DNA of 41,591 bases from Pseudomonas sp. TNT3. Its GTDB lineage: Bacteria > Pseudomonadota > Gammaproteobacteria > Pseudomonadales > Pseudomonadaceae. The translations under genes were made by a program, and so were the position numbers. The stretch lies in NCBI RefSeq assembly GCF_010095445.2, contig NZ_WFGV02000053.1:1-41591 (forward strand), written 5' to 3'. Within the stretch, counting starts at the first letter, position 1; the number at the start of each line of letters is the position of its first letter. Shown here in pieces: positions 40,389 through 41,591 of this stretch. The notes beneath the pieces were generated by a model, which had not been told where the DNA came from, searched no databases, and was given only the letters and a program-made list of their open reading frames with translations.

Positions 40389-41591
40389 TTAGGCCGTAGC
40401 GGTAGGTTGTGTGGCTTTTAGCAAGGTGCGACCGATGTAGTCCTGGTCACCCGTGACGCCGGGCAAGGTGAAGAAGTACCCACCACCGACCGGTTTCAGG
40501 TATTCCTCCAGCGGCTCGCCGTTGAGTCGGGTCTGGACGGTAATGAAGCCTTTTTCGAGATCGGCCTGGTAGCAGATGAACAGCAGCCCCATGTCGAGCT
40601 GGCTGTTCTTGTTCACACCGTTCGAGTAGTTGAACGGTCGGCGCAGGATCAGGTTGCCTCCCGTCGCGATGGTGCGCGGGTTGGCCAGGCGAATGTGCGC
40701 GTCGAGCCTGGTCAGTTTGCCTTCCGGATCTTTGCTGTAGTCCGGCACTTGGGTTTCATGCTCGCCGCCCATGGGGGCGCCAGTGCTTTTGATTCGGCCG
40801 AGGATGCTTTCCTGTTCTTGCAGCGGAGTGCGATCCCAGCGCTCGACGAAGTTGCGGATGATGCGCACGGCTTGATAGCTGCCGTTCGCCGCCCAGGCGG
40901 GCTCGTCGCTGCCTGGCTGCACCCACACGAGGGTGTCCATGGCCCTGGCGTCGTTGGAATCAGGGTTGGCTGAACCGTCGCGAAAGCCCAGGAAATTGCG
41001 CGCACTCTGCGCCGGAACACCCGGTTTGGCAGGGGCTTGGGGCGGCACGCTGCCTTCCTGTTTCCAGCGCACCAACAACAAGTCCGGCAAGTTTTTCACG
41101 ATGTCGCGCAGGGCATGGATGTTGGTGTCGGTGGTGTTGGAACAGAACTGCAGACTCAGGTCGCCGTGGCAGCAATCTGCCTCCAGCGCATCATTGGGAA
41201 AACCGACCATGCGGATCAGCCGCTTGGGCTTGGCGCCTGTGAGGCCGAAGCGTTCGTCGAACAGCGACTCGCCGACCGATACGGTGATGGTCAGATTGTC
41301 CGGGGCCACCACCGGGCCAAGAATCCCGGAGTCCACGGGCGGAAGTTTCGGGTCGATCTGCTCGACCGGGCCACCCTTTGTCAGGAACGCGACCCGCTCA
41401 TTGAGTGTGCGAAACAACCGCTCAAGGTCTTCACGATCGCTGGCCAGGACGTCGAACGACACCAGCATCCCGCTGGCCGGGCGCGGGGTAACGATGCCGC
41501 TCTGGTGCTTGCCGTGGAACGGGTGGCGGTCCTCGGTCTTCTCGCTGCTGGGGGCTTCAGTGACTTGGGCGGGGCTGGCGGCCATGGCCGG
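40389..41591 (-). CDS. efeB: EfeB, dye-decolorising (DyP) haem peroxidase / deferrochelatase (5' end cut by window edge)
   Basis: A haem peroxidase of the Efe iron-uptake system. It oxidises ferrous iron and has been proposed to take iron from haem. About 400 residues are visible. The signature GFRDG fits the DyP GxxDG motif, and HIRLANPR carries the proximal haem His. QLDMGLLFICYQADLEKGFI and EYLKPVGGGYFFTLPGV match E. coli EfeB. The reading frame stays open through the window edge (a Met at 41585 is preceded in frame by Pro-Ala), and the Tat signal peptide of EfeB is not seen, so the true start lies outside. Confidence 0.92.
   Translation of the reverse strand, partial: PAMAASPAQVTEAPSSEKTEDRHPFHGKHQSGIVTPRPASGMLVSFDVLASDREDLERLFRTLNERVAFLTKGGPVEQIDPKLPPVDSGILGPVVAPDNLTITVSVGESLFDERFGLTGAKPKRLIRMVGFPNDALEADCCHGDLSLQFCSNTTDTNIHALRDIVKNLPDLLLVRWKQEGSVPPQAPAKPGVPAQSARNFLGFRDGSANPDSNDARAMDTLVWVQPGSDEPAWAANGSYQAVRIIRNFVERWDRTPLQEQESILGRIKSTGAPMGGEHETQVPDYSKDPEGKLTRLDAHIRLANPRTIATGGNLILRRPFNYSNGVNKNSQLDMGLLFICYQADLEKGFITVQTRLNGEPLEEYLKPVGGGYFFTLPGVTGDQDYIGRTLLKATQPTATA

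Overview
The window looks like a stretch of chromosome from a fluorescent Pseudomonas (P. fluorescens complex). The grounds are: a MexS/MexT/MexE/MexF/OprN set whose proteins read almost like the P. aeruginosa versions as I recall them; high-GC coding throughout; GTAG- and GTGAG-type REP elements and REPINs with a RAYT transposase; and housekeeping genes typical of the genus (pgm, PLD-type pssA, FAN1). It is core or near-core genome. I see no phage, integron, CRISPR array, rRNA or tRNA.

Layout. 1-9.7 kb: a multidrug RND efflux locus. oprN (cut by the window edge), mexF and mexE lie on the minus strand, then a Fic-domain gene, then the LysR activator mexT, with mexS divergent. The Fic gene sits between the activator and its target operon, where P. 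aeruginosa has none. 9.7-13 kb: an AT-rich gap, then a 484-residue protein of unknown function translationally overlapped with a MocR-type (GntR-aminotransferase) regulator. 13-15.6 kb: pgm and a convergent pirin. 15.8-18.3 kb: a UvrD-like helicase. 18.3-22.8 kb: a REPIN, a small DUF1652-like gene, and an apparent polyamine operon (SnoaL-AraC regulator, PuuB-like oxidase, cupin, PotF-like binding protein). 22.9-23.9 kb: a RAYT transposase followed by a 142-bp tandem array of REPINs. 23.9-28.2 kb: a small lipoprotein, then a two-gene DNA-repair pair (FAN1 nuclease and an XPD/DinG-like helicase with an N-terminal RecB/Cas4-like nuclease). 28.4-30.9 kb: a PAS-PAS hybrid histidine kinase and a small membrane protein. 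31-38 kb: apparent stress functions: hemerythrin, zinc alcohol dehydrogenase, a small unknown protein, an SDR/Yip1/Na+-H+ antiporter operon, and a TetR/DUF1348 pair. 38.1-39.5 kb: pssA. 39.5 kb to the end: an M75 iron-binding lipoprotein-like protein (EfeO/EfeM type) and a truncated EfeB peroxidase.

How the parts work together. MexT probably activates mexEF-oprN through a LysR-type ATC-N9-GAT site upstream of mexE, with MexS modulating it. The polyamine cluster pairs sensing, oxidation and periplasmic capture. FAN1 and the helicase overlap by four bases and so are probably co-translated. The SDR, yip1 and antiporter genes form one transcription unit in which a long hairpin buries the yip1 ribosome binding site.

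The most interesting leads are: the hairpin over the yip1 ribosome binding site; the RAYT with its tandem REPIN amplification; the Fic gene inside the mex locus together with a 17-bp palindrome in the mexE leader; and the unknown protein coupled to a MocR regulator. All calls come from reading the sequence. No database search was run.
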